A DNA stretch of 64,000 bases from Camillea tinctor (lineage: Eukaryota; Ascomycota; Sordariomycetes; Xylariales; Xylariaceae). The first letter of the stretch is position 1. Every line of letters starts with the position of its first letter. The translations under genes were made by a program, and so were the position numbers. Under the pieces are notes generated by a model, which was given only the letters and a program-made list of their open reading frames with translations, did no database searches and had not been told where the DNA came from. Where the stretch lies: the NCBI GenBank assembly GCA_022578605.1, contig MU394053.1:124001-188000 (forward strand). Direction: 5' to 3'. Shown here in pieces: positions 32,879-46,300 of this stretch.

Positions 32879-34723
32879 ATGTCTACAGCCAACCGGGACC
32901 TGCCAGACACCAACGGTGGTCCGTCCCAGGACCGGATTGCTACCGCCTCCGATGGGGCAGTCACCGGTGAACAAGATCAACATACCGAGGTTACGAATGA
33001 GAAACAGCCCATATCGCCTCCGCATCGGTCCAACACCTTGAAGGACAAGCTTAAAAATCAAAAGACTAAGATTAAGACCAAGACGAACCCTCCCGGCGGC
33101 TTTGACCCCACGCCGATTCCCGATGCGCCTCCTGGGTATACGGTCAAATTCATCTTCCACCGGGCAGAGAATCTGCCCGCCGCCGACTTGGGCACCGGCT
33201 CCTCGGACCCTTTTCTGACCGCAACCCTCACCACTTCTTTGCCGAAGCGACATAGGGAGGACCCCGACCTCCGATATCGCACCCGAACCATCAGGAAGAC
33301 CCTCGAGCCCGTATGGGAGGAGGAGTGGATTATTGCTAATGTCCCTGCCTCTGGCTTCAAGCTAAAGTGTCGCCTCTATGACGAAGATTGGCCCGACTCC
33401 AACGACCGTCTGGGCAATGTCACTATTGTAGAACCCCGCATTGGGGAAGACTGGCCTGGCTTTGCGCCTCCTGGTAGGGAATTTGAGGTCAAGAAGCGCT
33501 CGGGCAGTAAGCGCGCCTACATCCTCAAAGCTTGCTCCAGTGCTTTTAGTCGCGGGGTCTCTATAACGCCGAGGTTGTTTGTCAGTGCTATAGTTCTGGG
33601 CAAATCCGATCCACCCCATGGTCATATGTACACCGTTGGTCCGACGTACTATTTCAAGCATTTCTCTCCTATGATTGGGAGGATGATGGGTATCAAGGTC
33701 AATAGAGACGAAGTAGATGACGAGAACAACGAAGAAAGGCCTTCTTCCAACAATAATGGCAAACAACCTGATAGGGCTCAAAAATACGATTTTCAGGCCA
33801 ACGAGATCCAGCTGGCTGGACCCGTACCGCCGAAGTTATATCATAGATACGTTGAATTTACACCTATCATAGGCCTTCTATTCAGGGGCAGAGGCCTACG
33901 TGGGCGCCTTCTCAACAAAGCCCTGCACCATCAGCATGATCGAATATACAACTTCGACAAGGGGACTGAATGGGGTACCTTCCCGGCCTGTACCGAAGAG
34001 GCGAGCCTCCAGTTCTTGAAGATGGCCCATTTTGCCGGTGGGGGTCGTATATTTACCTACGTTATCACTTGCGATGGTCTCATGCGGTTCACTGAGACAG
34101 GAAAAGAATTTGGTATCGATTTGCTCAGCAAACATACGATGCACAGTGATGCCGAGATCTATATTGCCTGCTCCGGAGAGTTCCTTATCAGGAGATTGGA
34201 AAAACCGAAACATATCGACGAATCAGGACCGAGTGTGCCCGACCACCACGACGATATCATAGAAGGCGAACCACCCAAGAGTCCCCTACCGGTGAATCCT
34301 CACTACTACCAACTAGTCATCGACAATGACAGCGGTACTTACCGTCCGGACAAATCAGTCCTGCCCGATCTGCAGGAGTTCCTTCAGCGTAACTTTCCCG
34401 GTCTGGACGTTGTCACGATGGCTTGCGACGACCCCGAGGACCAAAAACTGAAGGAAGCGCAGCACAAGTTGAGGCATAAGGAAGGCAATCGCATCAACAT
34501 GGTGCTCAACCGCAGTCCTAGCGCCAGCTCATTCAGTTCGGACGATGTTAGTGATCTTGATGAGATGGAGCGCGCCGGTGAAGCCGGCCGCAAGAGCAAG
34601 AGGGAACGCGCCTGGGAGATGATCGAAGAGCCATGGCGCATAAAGGAGGTCACAGGCGCCGTCGCAAACAGATTCTCCGGTACCCCAGCGCCGGTGCCGA
34701 GTGCAAGTACCTCGGCGAATTAA
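32879..34723 (+). CDS. C2-domain protein of unknown function
   Basis: 614 residues, one exon. The ATG at 32879 (ACCATGTCT context) is the first in its frame. Residues 1-80 are disordered, with a basic LKDKLKNQKTKIKTKT stretch that could touch acidic membranes. A C2 domain spans about 87-215: YTVKFIFHRAENLPAADL, SSDPFLTATL, RTIRKTLEPVWEEEWII and CRLYDEDWPDSNDRLGN. Candidate calcium ligands are Asp103, Asp110, Asp168, Asp170 and Asp176. Beyond it lies a fungus-specific region (FVSAIVLGKSD, TVGPTYYFKHFSPMIGRMMG, FTPIIGLLFRGRGLRGRLLN) with no enzyme motif I recognise. The C-terminus is charged and Ser-rich (SPSASSFSSDDVSDLDEM). Likely a calcium/phospholipid-binding peripheral membrane protein; exact role unknown. 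Confidence 0.88.
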   Translation: MSTANRDLPDTNGGPSQDRIATASDGAVTGEQDQHTEVTNEKQPISPPHRSNTLKDKLKNQKTKIKTKTNPPGGFDPTPIPDAPPGYTVKFIFHRAENLPAADLGTGSSDPFLTATLTTSLPKRHREDPDLRYRTRTIRKTLEPVWEEEWIIANVPASGFKLKCRLYDEDWPDSNDRLGNVTIVEPRIGEDWPGFAPPGREFEVKKRSGSKRAYILKACSSAFSRGVSITPRLFVSAIVLGKSDPPHGHMYTVGPTYYFKHFSPMIGRMMGIKVNRDEVDDENNEERPSSNNNGKQPDRAQKYDFQANEIQLAGPVPPKLYHRYVEFTPIIGLLFRGRGLRGRLLNKALHHQHDRIYNFDKGTEWGTFPACTEEASLQFLKMAHFAGGGRIFTYVITCDGLMRFTETGKEFGIDLLSKHTMHSDAEIYIACSGEFLIRRLEKPKHIDESGPSVPDHHDDIIEGEPPKSPLPVNPHYYQLVIDNDSGTYRPDKSVLPDLQEFLQRNFPGLDVVTMACDDPEDQKLKEAQHKLRHKEGNRINMVLNRSPSASSFSSDDVSDLDEMERAGEAGRKSKRERAWEMIEEPWRIKEVTGAVANRFSGTPAPVPSASTSAN

Positions 34724-36247
34724 ATACCAATCACATGACTACAACTACTAAATCATTATTTTCTTTGTTGAAAATTTTATCCTTTCTTCATTTTTTTTCA
34801 CAATACCCTTGAGCGAATAGGATTGGGAGGGGAAATACCTTGATCTGGAATTTTTCATACCAGCGTGCGCGCATCGGCGACAGGAAGTCAGAATTGCAAG
34901 CATAGCAATTGGAAACTGCGTTTTGATATTTATCCCCTTTCGACTCCCTGATATCCCCCCGCTTTGTCATGCCTCTTTATCTTGGCTGTTTTACACGGCT
35001 TTTTAGTTTCTTTGCTTCGTCAATGACGATAATACGTATTGTAATTGCTATATATAAGGCGTAAGCTACTAAAATTTGAAGTTTCAAACAGCGATAATAA
35101 TGTCCCTCATGCCGTGAGATGAAGTGACTTCTGTTGTGATACTGTGCCATTGGCGTACTGAGATATGGAAGTAAACAGGTACCTAAGTGTATATTAGAAC
35201 TGTTAAAACTAGGGGGGGGTAGATCCTGTGATCTTGATAGACATCATAAGCCAAGAGCAGGGCTATAAGAGGTTAGGGATTTCTACCAGACGGCGATATA
35301 CTGGGAATGAGGAAGCATGGAAAATCGCCTCAGATATCTCGGTTTTGACCAAGTAGTCCCTCCTTCTTGGGTAGTCGCTACTCTATATCGACATGTGACC
35401 TACTGGTCAGCGCTCCTCACACTGAACCTATGGTTATCTTGCGTGTTTACTTAATCATCATATCAACTCTAGAGAAGTGACACAAGAGGATAGACATATA
35501 TAGAAGCACGAGACGGATGTTACAACTGAGTGTCAAGCAACCCCGTTGTACCATGAGACAAAAAGTTCTCACAATGACCGAGTGGTCATTGTGGCTCGAT
35601 TCTGTATTATATAGTTACCCCCCTGACTGGGACGTAACAACTGAGATAGGCTAAGGGCGATAAATGTTAGATAAAGGAGACGTGAGCTACACAGGTATAT
35701 TTTAGAGGGTAATTCGTATAATAGACTACGTGGATTTGCACAAATCCTTAAAGTCCGTCCACGTAATGTGATAGAATGATTTTTCAGATGGGGAACAAAT
35801 CTGATATCGTCTTAGTAGAAAGACAAGCTACGGAGGTATAGCTCGGATTGGCAGGATTTCAAGATGAGAGGAGAATAGGGGTAAATCTCGTGTTCTGATT
35901 ATAAACGACAAAACGACAAAACGAGTGCGTAGCTAGGATTTTACGGCAGGCGTTGAAACATGATTGCAGGTTTTAATTTAATCACTCTGGCAGATGTCAT
36001 AGGGACGCATATGGGGAATGATAATCTGTGAATTGCTATATCATGCATTTAATATTAAACAATTAGGTACGTAGTATGAAAATATAAACACTTACTAAAG
36101 TCGCCGAGATCATATCATCTATCACCCTTAAGGATTTCCCGATTTTATTATGGCTGTTCTTTTTTCTCTTTTATTCCTTTCTCTTCTTTTCTTTTTTCCT
36201 TGTTAGAGAAAAACCACGTATTGAGACACCTACTTTTTTCTTTCCAT
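34724..36247. other. Spacer with a strong hairpin
   Basis: Convergent spacer between the C2-domain gene and the small membrane-protein gene. It contains a perfect 10-bp stem, 4-nt loop hairpin at 35,570-35,593 and smaller stems near 35,393-35,410. No gene is seen. Confidence 0.6.
35570..35593. repeat. Perfect 10-bp-stem hairpin
   Basis: CACAATGACC, loop GAGT, GGTCATTGTG. The stem is perfect and the element lies in gene-free DNA. Confidence 0.8.
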
Positions 36248-36757
36248 TTACATCTCACGCCAGTTCTCACGCTCGCTCATTTGCCAGTTGTACCGACCGC
36301 GACACATAGTTTCTTTTAAAAGGTATTTGCGTCTTCGGAGAGCAACACACCGATCACAGAGCCCACTGGGCTTATCGTCCTCCAGGCCGTGCGGGATGGC
36401 GAGAACCTCGTCGATGGAACGCGCTTCGAGCAATGCTTCACATGGGGTTGCTTGATCGCACAGGGGGAGCCTCTTCAATACTCGAACCTCCCAAGGTCCA
36501 GAGTCAGAGTCACTCTCATAGTCTCTACGCACCCACTCCTCAGAGTCGTACTCGGTGTCGCTGAGAAACTCAGCTTCGAAAGTAAGAAGAGTAGCAGGGG
36601 GGCTGTATTTCCGGATGGAAACAGAAATAGCGATGGCGACCAAGAGTGCAGAGCTGATGGCTGCCGGAACCAGAAGGGTGGGAATAGAGATAGGAGGGTA
36701 AGAGAGAGAACAAGGGGAAGGGGAAGGAGAAGAGGCCAGGGAAGAAAAGAAAGGCAT
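36248..36757 (-). CDS. Small hypothetical membrane protein
   Basis: 169 residues, one exon, ATG at 36757. The N-terminus is Ser/Pro-rich, followed by one strong hydrophobic segment at about 23-47 (IPTLLVPAAISSALLVAIAI). The remaining 120 residues are hydrophilic: an acidic stretch (EFLSDTEYDSEEW), then a part with four Cys (PLCDQATPCEAL and GLCDRCVALRRRKYL). The CDRC pair with nearby basic residues might be redox- or metal-related, but I cannot name a family. The long unbroken frame and plausible topology favour a real gene; the absence of relatives I recognise keeps confidence moderate. It could also be an exon of a longer gene. Confidence 0.55.
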   Translation of the reverse strand: MPFFSSLASSPSPSPCSLSYPPISIPTLLVPAAISSALLVAIAISVSIRKYSPPATLLTFEAEFLSDTEYDSEEWVRRDYESDSDSGPWEVRVLKRLPLCDQATPCEALLEARSIDEVLAIPHGLEDDKPSGLCDRCVALRRRKYLLKETMCRGRYNWQMSERENWREM

Positions 36758-37143
36758 TTTGGGTTAAAGCAGGAAGGAGAACAGACCTATCGTAAAAGCC
36801 TACCTAGTGAGTAAGTTAGCAAAGTACCTCTGGAGATCTTGCTGTATCTAAGGGGGCAGATAGTATTGCTTGTATCCTTTTTGTGGGTATTGATGCCTGT
36901 CTAAAGTGATACTCGTATGCGGATTGGTAAATTTCTTCTCCTATCGTGGAGGCTGGATGCATATATATAGACCTACCTTTAGAAGAATAGTAAGATAGCT
37001 TTTGAACAGCCATGTCCTGTCAATTCTTTGTTTTGGTCTGGTAGACCTTAACAACAAGATTGTTTAGAACAATACCCTTGTGAAAACAGGCTTGTCTACA
37101 TGACACACATAGAATGCTGTCTTGGAAATAAAGCTTTTGTGGA

Positions 37144-37200
37144 GACAAAAGACATATGCCAATTGTCGTTTGACAATTAGCTCTTATATGGTCCGTGACA
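37144..37200 (+). repeat. 57-nt stem-loop element, copy 2
   Basis: Same orientation and length as 25214-25270. The stem is longer (AATTGTC / GACAATT, loop GTTT), and the flanking ATTAGCTC and GTCCGTGACA are conserved. Confidence 0.65.
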
Positions 37201-40200
37201 GCTTTTACCGAAGCTAGAATGTAAAGTAAGGGTACAAAGGAATCATGCCAAATGGTATGAAGATGACAAAAATGAGAGGAATCTTATGCCCATCCGTGCT
37301 CACACATCCATAAGCCTAGAATCCAGGCTGCTATCATCTGTGCTTATAATACTTTCAATATTTATATGGAATTTATGCTATTTGACGTAAATATTCATAC
37401 TCTACCCTCCGGAGTGCTGTATGCGTTTACACTACGCTAGGCAATCGTAAACATAAGATATATCCTACCCTTCATCTTCATTCAATGGGATTATTTCTAT
37501 TACCTATACATAATAACAAGAGGCAGACAGGATAATTGAATATACCGCATTAAATTAAAGTCAAAACCCTATGCATATTAGAAAGAATGATCATCGTTGT
37601 AGTTCAAAGTGATTCTCAGGGGTCTAACTTAGTCGCAAAGATCACGAAGTTATCAGGGTTGATTGATTAGAGGATGTGATATTCAGAATGCACAGCACTC
37701 TCGATTTTGCCTTGTCTCGTCCTAGGCCTTTGCGATAGCGGATGCAGAGATATTCATTTTGGGTCAGCCCTGCTAACAACATGCGGGGTTGGGTCAAGGT
37801 GCATATGCGTTGGATGATACCGTGACATTCTTACGGTATTCATGGACAAGGTATGTACGGCAGTCACATGCAAAAAAAGGTATAGTTAAAAAGATGGCTC
37901 GATGTGTCTTACCTGCGTGGCGTCCTGATACCCAACAAAGAGATACCAAAACGAGTTCTGACTTGGAGGATTTAAGCTTGGCGAGATAGCCTGCCTCCCT
38001 CTTAAGGGGGTTAACTGTCTGTTATCATAGGAGACATAGATCATTATAGATATTGGAAATTAGTATTACCAAGTCATAATTATAAATGAAAACCCTTATA
38101 TTATATCCTCGGAATCCGGGTGCATGATTGTGCTTAAGCGAATGATGACATTTTCTATGTACCTGTGATGATATGGCCTGTAAATTGGCGTTATACATGA
38201 TGCACTCTATGTGTGTACCAGCTTGTTTATATTATACCGATGAGCTCTCTGAGTATCATTAGGGTCCTCTGCAGTAGAACCAAGTAGATAGGATGAACCA
38301 GCTTCGAGAGATACCTGATACTTCTTCAAGACCCCTGCCGGAGTGACGTAGCGGCTGCAGCGCTACCAACACCACAAATAATACCGTGCAGTATGTGCGT
38401 GGGAAGGGTTTGTTAGCAAAAGTATCATCAGTAATAACATCAAATTTCAGTCGGCGTAAGCCAAAGTCGTTTTTGTAGGCTGGTTGTGCTTCGTATTATG
38501 CATAGTCTTCTTTCCGGTCTAATGAAGTTAGTGTCCTTTTTCGCGATTATTCTTAAGTCTCTCTATCAGGAAGAATATGCAGCCCTGTTTATTGTTGAGG
38601 GAAGTGATACGTATTGATTATACACATAAACATCGATAAATCCTACTACACTTGTTGGATATATACTATGTACGACTAGGCACAAGAGTGTGCTCGAGCT
38701 CGAACACCGTGCTCAATGAGGAACTGAAAAGGGGTTTGGATGTGATCTCTGATGAATGAATGAAATGAGATATTAATAGGAACGAGTATACATACAGCAC
38801 TTATCACGCCAGTTATAGTAAAGATTTCATACCTTTACCAAACTGCATAAGTGGGGAGGCATCAATACGATTTGTATAATGTAAACCTGGGGAGAAAAAT
38901 GTCACGCTGAGACCTAAAAATAGCTGACAATAAGGAGACTATTTGACGTTGTATAGATTTGACACTTTTAATAATTATAAGATAGAATGAGTTTTGATTA
39001 ATACTATAAAGATGTTTCATGGTACATAATGGTTCAGTCATATAGTACAGCTTAACATTAAGAGTATTAGCGTACGATATTGATTGTCGCGTTCTAAATA
39101 CTACTTTGATGAATGGTATGCTTTATAAGGGTAGGGTCAGTACGAAATAATACGAGAAGTTTTATATAACCGGTATATTGTGGTCACTATTATGACTATC
39201 TACGTACGTGTATGTATCCCAGCTCAAGAGAAAGGAAAGGTTCTTCTAAGCACTCTCTAGGAAAGCCAGTGAGATAAGCGTATTTCAATAAGTTGTGAAG
39301 AATAACAAGCACCCTAGCTTATTGGAGCTTATATTCAACTAATCACAACGAGAAGAAAACTAGATAGGTGAACGTAGTAAGGCTGACAAGGCTTAGTTTG
39401 GGGCCAGTTTAGATACAGTTATATAATTACTTATTAACCCCTATTTTCATTGACATGAGTCCAATCCTCAACGTTATATTGATTCACCAAATTCGAATGT
39501 TCTTTCTAAATTGTGTGTTTATAACTAGGTAGTATAGAAAATATATTTATACTCTTACCTCATAAATTTGTTCATCACGTATGTAGCAGCTAACAGACTT
39601 AAACATTAGTCCCGAGATACCTCTTATTTCTGGAGGGTTATATAAAGACCAATTCCTTAGTTAAAGACAATTTAACAACCTATATCCAACATATATACAA
39701 TTATGCTTATTGACTTGTTAATTTATCTTATGGAACCACAATGATCGGGCCTGGGATTAGATATTCTGACGAATTCTCTGTTTAACATAACAATGTTACC
39801 ATATTAGTTATAGTTAAGAATGCTGGTTGTTGGGAATGAAGTTTGTTAACATCAGTTATGGTAGCTTTCTGAATATGATTATCATATAATTAGTAAAGAT
39901 GAAGTCGTTAGGCATTTTATTCTCCCATCAGTAGCTATTCTTACTTATCACCAGGGATTTTCAAGCAAAACACCAACTCTAAACCCCTCTTAATCCGTAC
40001 GCCTATTATGGGATGGGGGTATACCCAAGTTCTCGTGTCCTGGCCATCATGCAAGTCCTATAATAATTCCTATATCCTAATATCTAGTCTACTTCGTGAA
40101 GAGACCCTCGTATTATGTTCCTCTAGCTTCCTGAATGGTTACCTTTCCAAGCCACAAATCGCTTCATAAGGCCTCAATAGGTTGTTCTGGTGTACCAAAA

Positions 40201-42303
40201 GCAAAAATATTTATTGGTAGCTGTGATGTAACAAGGCAAGTTAGGCTTGGTAGTATCACAAATAACATGAGCCGTCTGTGAGTCCCCGTCAGGGTCAAAC
40301 TAGGCATGTAGCTATTGTAACGTGGCTTTGGAGGATGCCTCTGTACGAAGCTCTACACGGTGACTGTCGGCCTTTGACTGAGACATGACATGATAGTTAG
40401 GAGTATAGCTTAGGTAACAAACATGTTCAAACGAGAACATATGCAGAAAACTCTTTCATAGTCTCAGTTCTTGGGCTCCAATAAATAGGCTTCTTCAGGA
40501 AGGTGATAGAGTGTCATTCCAACCTTTCCGAGTTCGATAGCTGATGTCTGCATGCTAGCCGCATTCAACTACATCCCACCATCTTCTGCTCGTGACTACG
40601 CGCTTTATTCGGGTAGTCGGCTATGCTGTGCAGCAAAGCCTTGCACTGACGCCATCTGACATACCATGCACGTATATGGCAAAGTAGCAACTGCTCGGCT
40701 GAGACTTATGAAATAAATGAATAATAATTAATAGAAGCTTAAGTAATGTCATGATGCTTCACTGCAATCTAATTACCACCCAATTTGTTGCTCTGACCTG
40801 CATCTAAATGACTCTGAAGGTAGAATAACTTGGAACTGGCATATGCAAAGTGGATGGGCCGCAACCCCTCCAGGGAGAGCAACCTGGTCATGAGAACCTT
40901 TGAGGGCGTTGTATAGGAATTGGTAATAACTTCTATAATCAGGAAACCAACCAAGTCAACCAATCGGACTAATGATGGAGTTACTATATTACTTAATTGG
41001 CTCCAGATCAGCGCTTAAACCCTTGACTTGAACTCCATGTATCACAGAAGACTCAGCTCCCACTCCCGGCAACCGTTACCTATCAAGCTATTTCTGCCTC
41101 CTATACATATGCACTCTTCCACCTAAGTTGCCATTGTATTCCATAAATATGCCTGCCCATAAGGTCCCTTCCTACCCCTGCCTGTATTGAACCCCTGAAC
41201 AAGTACCGTTCGTCCTACGAGTGCGGGGTTGTACGGACCCTTGGCATTATACGCTGACCTATCTATAGTTGTTCGGATTAAGCTGTGGAGTTCTCATTAT
41301 AGGTCCCAAGTATATTCGGCTCACTCCGTGGTGGGGGGCTGAGATAAGATTCAGGGGGGAAGAGGGCTGCTGAATATATGAAAAGTTATTAACAATTCAA
41401 CGCTGCCGTAGCCATATGACATGGTTTGGAAGCTAACGGTAGATTAATATCCCATAGTTCTTCCTGTATAAATGCCTCACCGAGAGTTCTGTATCTGTGC
41501 CTTGTTTGAACCCGTCTGTACATATTATCATGTAGTATACGGATGGGCTATGACACTTTCATGGGTTCCTAGTATTCTTTAGTGGCTACACATAACTTGG
41601 CGGTATCCCGCACCGAAACTACGTATCATCTAATGCCAAGAGCAGTCCATAGTCTAGAACTGAAGGATGAAAAAAAAGCTTGAATCTATCTGCCATATAA
41701 CCAAGCTTTAAGAGATGATTGATAAGTTTTCAGAATATCGCCAAAATAGGAAGGCCATGAAGAAAAAACCACGAGACTCGCGCCCGAGACGCTTACATGC
41801 GAAAACAACTGCTTGGCACTGCCGCGAGATGCTACCCTATGATAAAGCCAGTTTCTCGCACCACTGAGCTGTGCCTGCGGGTCTGAGCCCAATGTTGTAC
41901 TGATTGACTGACCACTAGTCAGCTTCTGTCTAGGCGATTTGATCGGAAACCCCTGTTGGATCTAACCATAAGCCGGCCAGGACGCCGCAGCCGCTATCGT
42001 TCCCGTCGCCCACACGGATCCCGATGCTTCTCTCTATGCAGTCATTCCTGAAGGTGAATACCGTCAGACCACCAGGCATCATGTATGATGGTGTTTATAG
42101 TATTCCTACACCATAGATACCTAGACTAAGGCTCAGTACAGGCGGTTGGTTGCCTTGCTTATGAACAGGGATTAGCGATAAGAGCTTGTGAAGTTCTAGT
42201 CAGTGCCCACTCGACTGGATGCCTTCGAGCAAACCACTAACATCATCGACTAGACCGAACATGATACTGAGTGAGACCTTACGAGGAGGAGGAGGAGGCC
42301 AGC

Positions 42304-42321
42304 TACCTTCCCGGGAAGGTA
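42304..42321. promoter_or_regulatory. Perfect 18-bp palindrome upstream of the subtilase
   Basis: TACCTTCCCGGGAAGGTA lies about 170 bp upstream of the ATG at 42488. It could bind a dimeric regulator. No specific factor is assigned. Confidence 0.55.
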
Positions 42322-42327
42322 AAGCGA

Positions 42328-42418
42328 TTCTAGAGATGATTTCTAGAACGAACCCCCCGAGCCTCTCTCGAAGATAAATAGACGCGATGCCTTCGACTCT
42401 AGAAACGATTTCAGAACG
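42328..42418 (+). promoter_or_regulatory. Paired repeats with heat-shock-element-like cores
   Basis: Imperfect direct repeats at 42328-42350 and 42397-42418 share TCTAGA, GATTTC and AGAACG. The first includes TTCTAGAA (42341-42348), which fits the TTCnnGAA core of heat-shock elements. Both lie within 160 bp of the subtilase start. Confidence 0.45.
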
Positions 42419-42487
42419 CGGAACCGTCAGGAAGAACAACCACCATCCCCCCTCACCATCGTCTATCTTGCCTCTTTAGTTGCAAAC

Positions 42488-44019
<1,532 letters not shown>

Positions 44020-46300
44020 AGGGAGAATGATCATACAGGTTACGATTGTTTAGTGTAACTTGTGTTTTTTAACCTCTTATAGTCCGATTTATATATCGAT
44101 GCTAGATAAACTCAGATTACCTTCCCCGGAGGATATAATTGAGGGTTGGAAATGTAAACCTTTTTTAGTTTTTAATGAATAAATATTTCGAGGCCTCGAA
44201 TCACTCGTTCTGCTATATTGAAAGTAAACCACCCCGCATTCAATTTGGGATCGAAATTCATGCCACGGTCATACCGACATCAGCCTCCAATATTGACTAG
44301 CTAGATATTGATGGTGGATTAAATGGCTTTGTCTCACAACGCGAAACGTGGATTGCTTGGTGATCGGGTAGTAATTGTTATTGTTGGCCAACGCTCTAAT
44401 GTATGTACTTATTGCACAGTATTATGTTATATAGTTAGGCCTATAAACACGCCGAAGTAAACTCATCGTCTAGCATCCTTTAATGCACTACTATTTAGGT
44501 ACACTACGGATAAGTGTGAATACTTGGATATGCTTTTTCCTCCTCTTATTTTCACGTTTGGAACAGTTAGGGAATCAAACGGTATTTCTGTGGTATCAGT
44601 AAATATAAAAAAACCAGCGTCTCTAAAAGAGTACATATAATAGCAACTTTATATGTATGATATTCGTCGAAAGAGGACACTTAGGCTTTCCAGATAACTC
44701 GCTCACCTAGTTAAATCCCCAAAATGATGATCTCACATGTATTTTCTCTTCACGCTGGGCACTCACTATTTTATTTTGACGACAATAGCAAGCCACACTA
44801 CCCACTACGTTGCCGTGTCTTAAATTATTAGATGCAACTAATCGTAACTGAAGTATTGGTAAAGCTTTATAGAACACATTTTAAACCATAAAGTCTTTCC
44901 GTACACTTTTTTACTACCGTTTAGATTTCCAATACCGAGTTGACCTACGTCACTTGAGTATGTTACTAGGCGATCAGTCTACTTCACGTAGGTGTTCCCT
45001 GGCTGCTCTCAGCCAGTTAATAGTTGCGAAGCCATACCTATCCCTCTGCATCCACTATTTATGTAAGTGGGTATCGATTGATTGGGGAATGTGTGTTGTA
45101 TTGATCATCGAAGGACCGGGGGCATTACAGCTGCAAGAAACCATGTCTTATCTATTCTATCCTCAACTATCTAGGAGCCGGGACTTAGTCAACCTCTAGT
45201 AGGTTCCCTCTAATTACTTTTTCAAACCTCCGGGTGCCTTTTAGCAACAAACCTCTGTAGAGTATGTATGACTGCATCCCATGCAGCTTAAATGGTAACA
45301 AGTAATGAAGGTGAAGCAAAGCAACTGCTGAAAGCTTGTGACCTTGAACATATATGGGATGGTATTCAAGGTAGTGTGTCGTGGAATGGAAATAGACAAG
45401 GGAGAAGTGACTTCGATCTGGATGGGGTCATAACAGACATAAAGGATATGACCCAAGAGGAGTTGACATATGCTTCTAAATTAGCTAGTCAGCAGTTCAA
45501 CGTCTTCGGTTATAGTAGGCCCCAGGATCCAATCATGAGGAGAGCAACAGGGAGGAGATACCGTCGGCCCAATTTGGATACTGCTTACAGTAGGTAGTAG
45601 CTAGCTATATAGATATATATATAGATATATGCAAGTATAAGAGCTCGTACTAGTCCAGAGACTAAAGACAAGTTATCACCCGCCTCCAAATTAGTTCCTT
45701 ACTTCCTGAGGCTAAGGAGCAAACATCCTCGAAGCTTCTTCATTATTCTTTAGCTGAAGAGCTCCAAAACGCCAGCGGTTCACAGAGAAGCACGAATGGA
45801 ACCAATCCCGTTACGGCTTGCCGCCGCCGGGCTGATCCCGAGTTTCAGCTTCTTCAGCTGAGCAGATCTTTATCCCGCCAATACTAACTAGTCCGATTTG
45901 ATATTGATTTATACGCGGCCTTTGTATTAATTTCGCTTTTCTATTCCCTCACTGGGGTTCATTAACGCCGACTAGATCGCTGAAACAGAGGTCTTGCTAA
46001 TAGGTAGTTAGTATACACATATCCTTAGGTCTTACACCGCGCCGAAGGCGTACAGAGGTAGAGACAGAAATAGTAAGTTATCGAGATCAATTCTCTCTAA
46101 AAGTAAGCCATATTTTCAGATTTCGGGTACCTTCGACACGTCGGTAGAAGAGATGGAGGGATATATATATGTAGCTAAGGATTCCGAATTGGGTATATAG
46201 ATATCTCGATGCAACGATGAACACGTTTCTTGCCCCTTTCGCTGGGTAGCATCAATGTATCAATATACCCGCCCATTATAACTGATCTGATGTATCAAAA
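44020..46300. other. Spacer with one orphan frame
   Basis: AT-rich 2.3 kb. It contains the orphan frame at 45,292-45,597 (listed separately) and a short ATAGATATATAT repeat near 45,608-45,632. Otherwise nothing is recognised. Confidence 0.55.
45292..45597 (+). CDS. Orphan small protein, uncertain
   Basis: ATG-initiated frame of 101 codons with protein-like composition: NEGEAKQLLKACDLEHIWDG, then GRSDFDLDGVITDIKDMTQE, and a basic C-terminus RRATGRRYRRPN. It has no signal peptide or membrane segment and one Cys. It is more charged and less biased than random frames in this AT-rich neighbourhood. I recognise no family. It could be a lineage-specific gene, an exon of a larger gene, or chance. 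Confidence 0.35.
   Translation: MVTSNEGEAKQLLKACDLEHIWDGIQGSVSWNGNRQGRSDFDLDGVITDIKDMTQEELTYASKLASQQFNVFGYSRPQDPIMRRATGRRYRRPNLDTAYSR

Larger units (their letters stand above)
36758..42487. other. Gene desert (5.7 kb), AT-rich
   Basis: No frame above about 80 codons on either strand and no family match. It holds the second 57-nt stem-loop copy (37,144-37,200), a Pol III-like box pair (41,763-41,871), a weak minus-strand ankyrin-like frame (40,769-40,963), and at its right end the subtilase promoter with a palindrome and paired repeats (42,304-42,418). Stop codons are dense in all frames. Confidence 0.6.

Noticed and set aside
40769..40963. Minus-strand frame with an ankyrin-like GLRPIHFAYASSKLFYLQSH stretch
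   Set aside because: A single weak repeat-like match with no adjacent repeats; not enough to call an ankyrin gene or relic.
37000..42000. Gene desert as repeat-induced point-mutated transposon
   Set aside because: AT-rich, but I see no long terminal repeats, transposase or integrase remnants, and the TpA excess is not extreme by eye; a RIP-index calculation would be needed.
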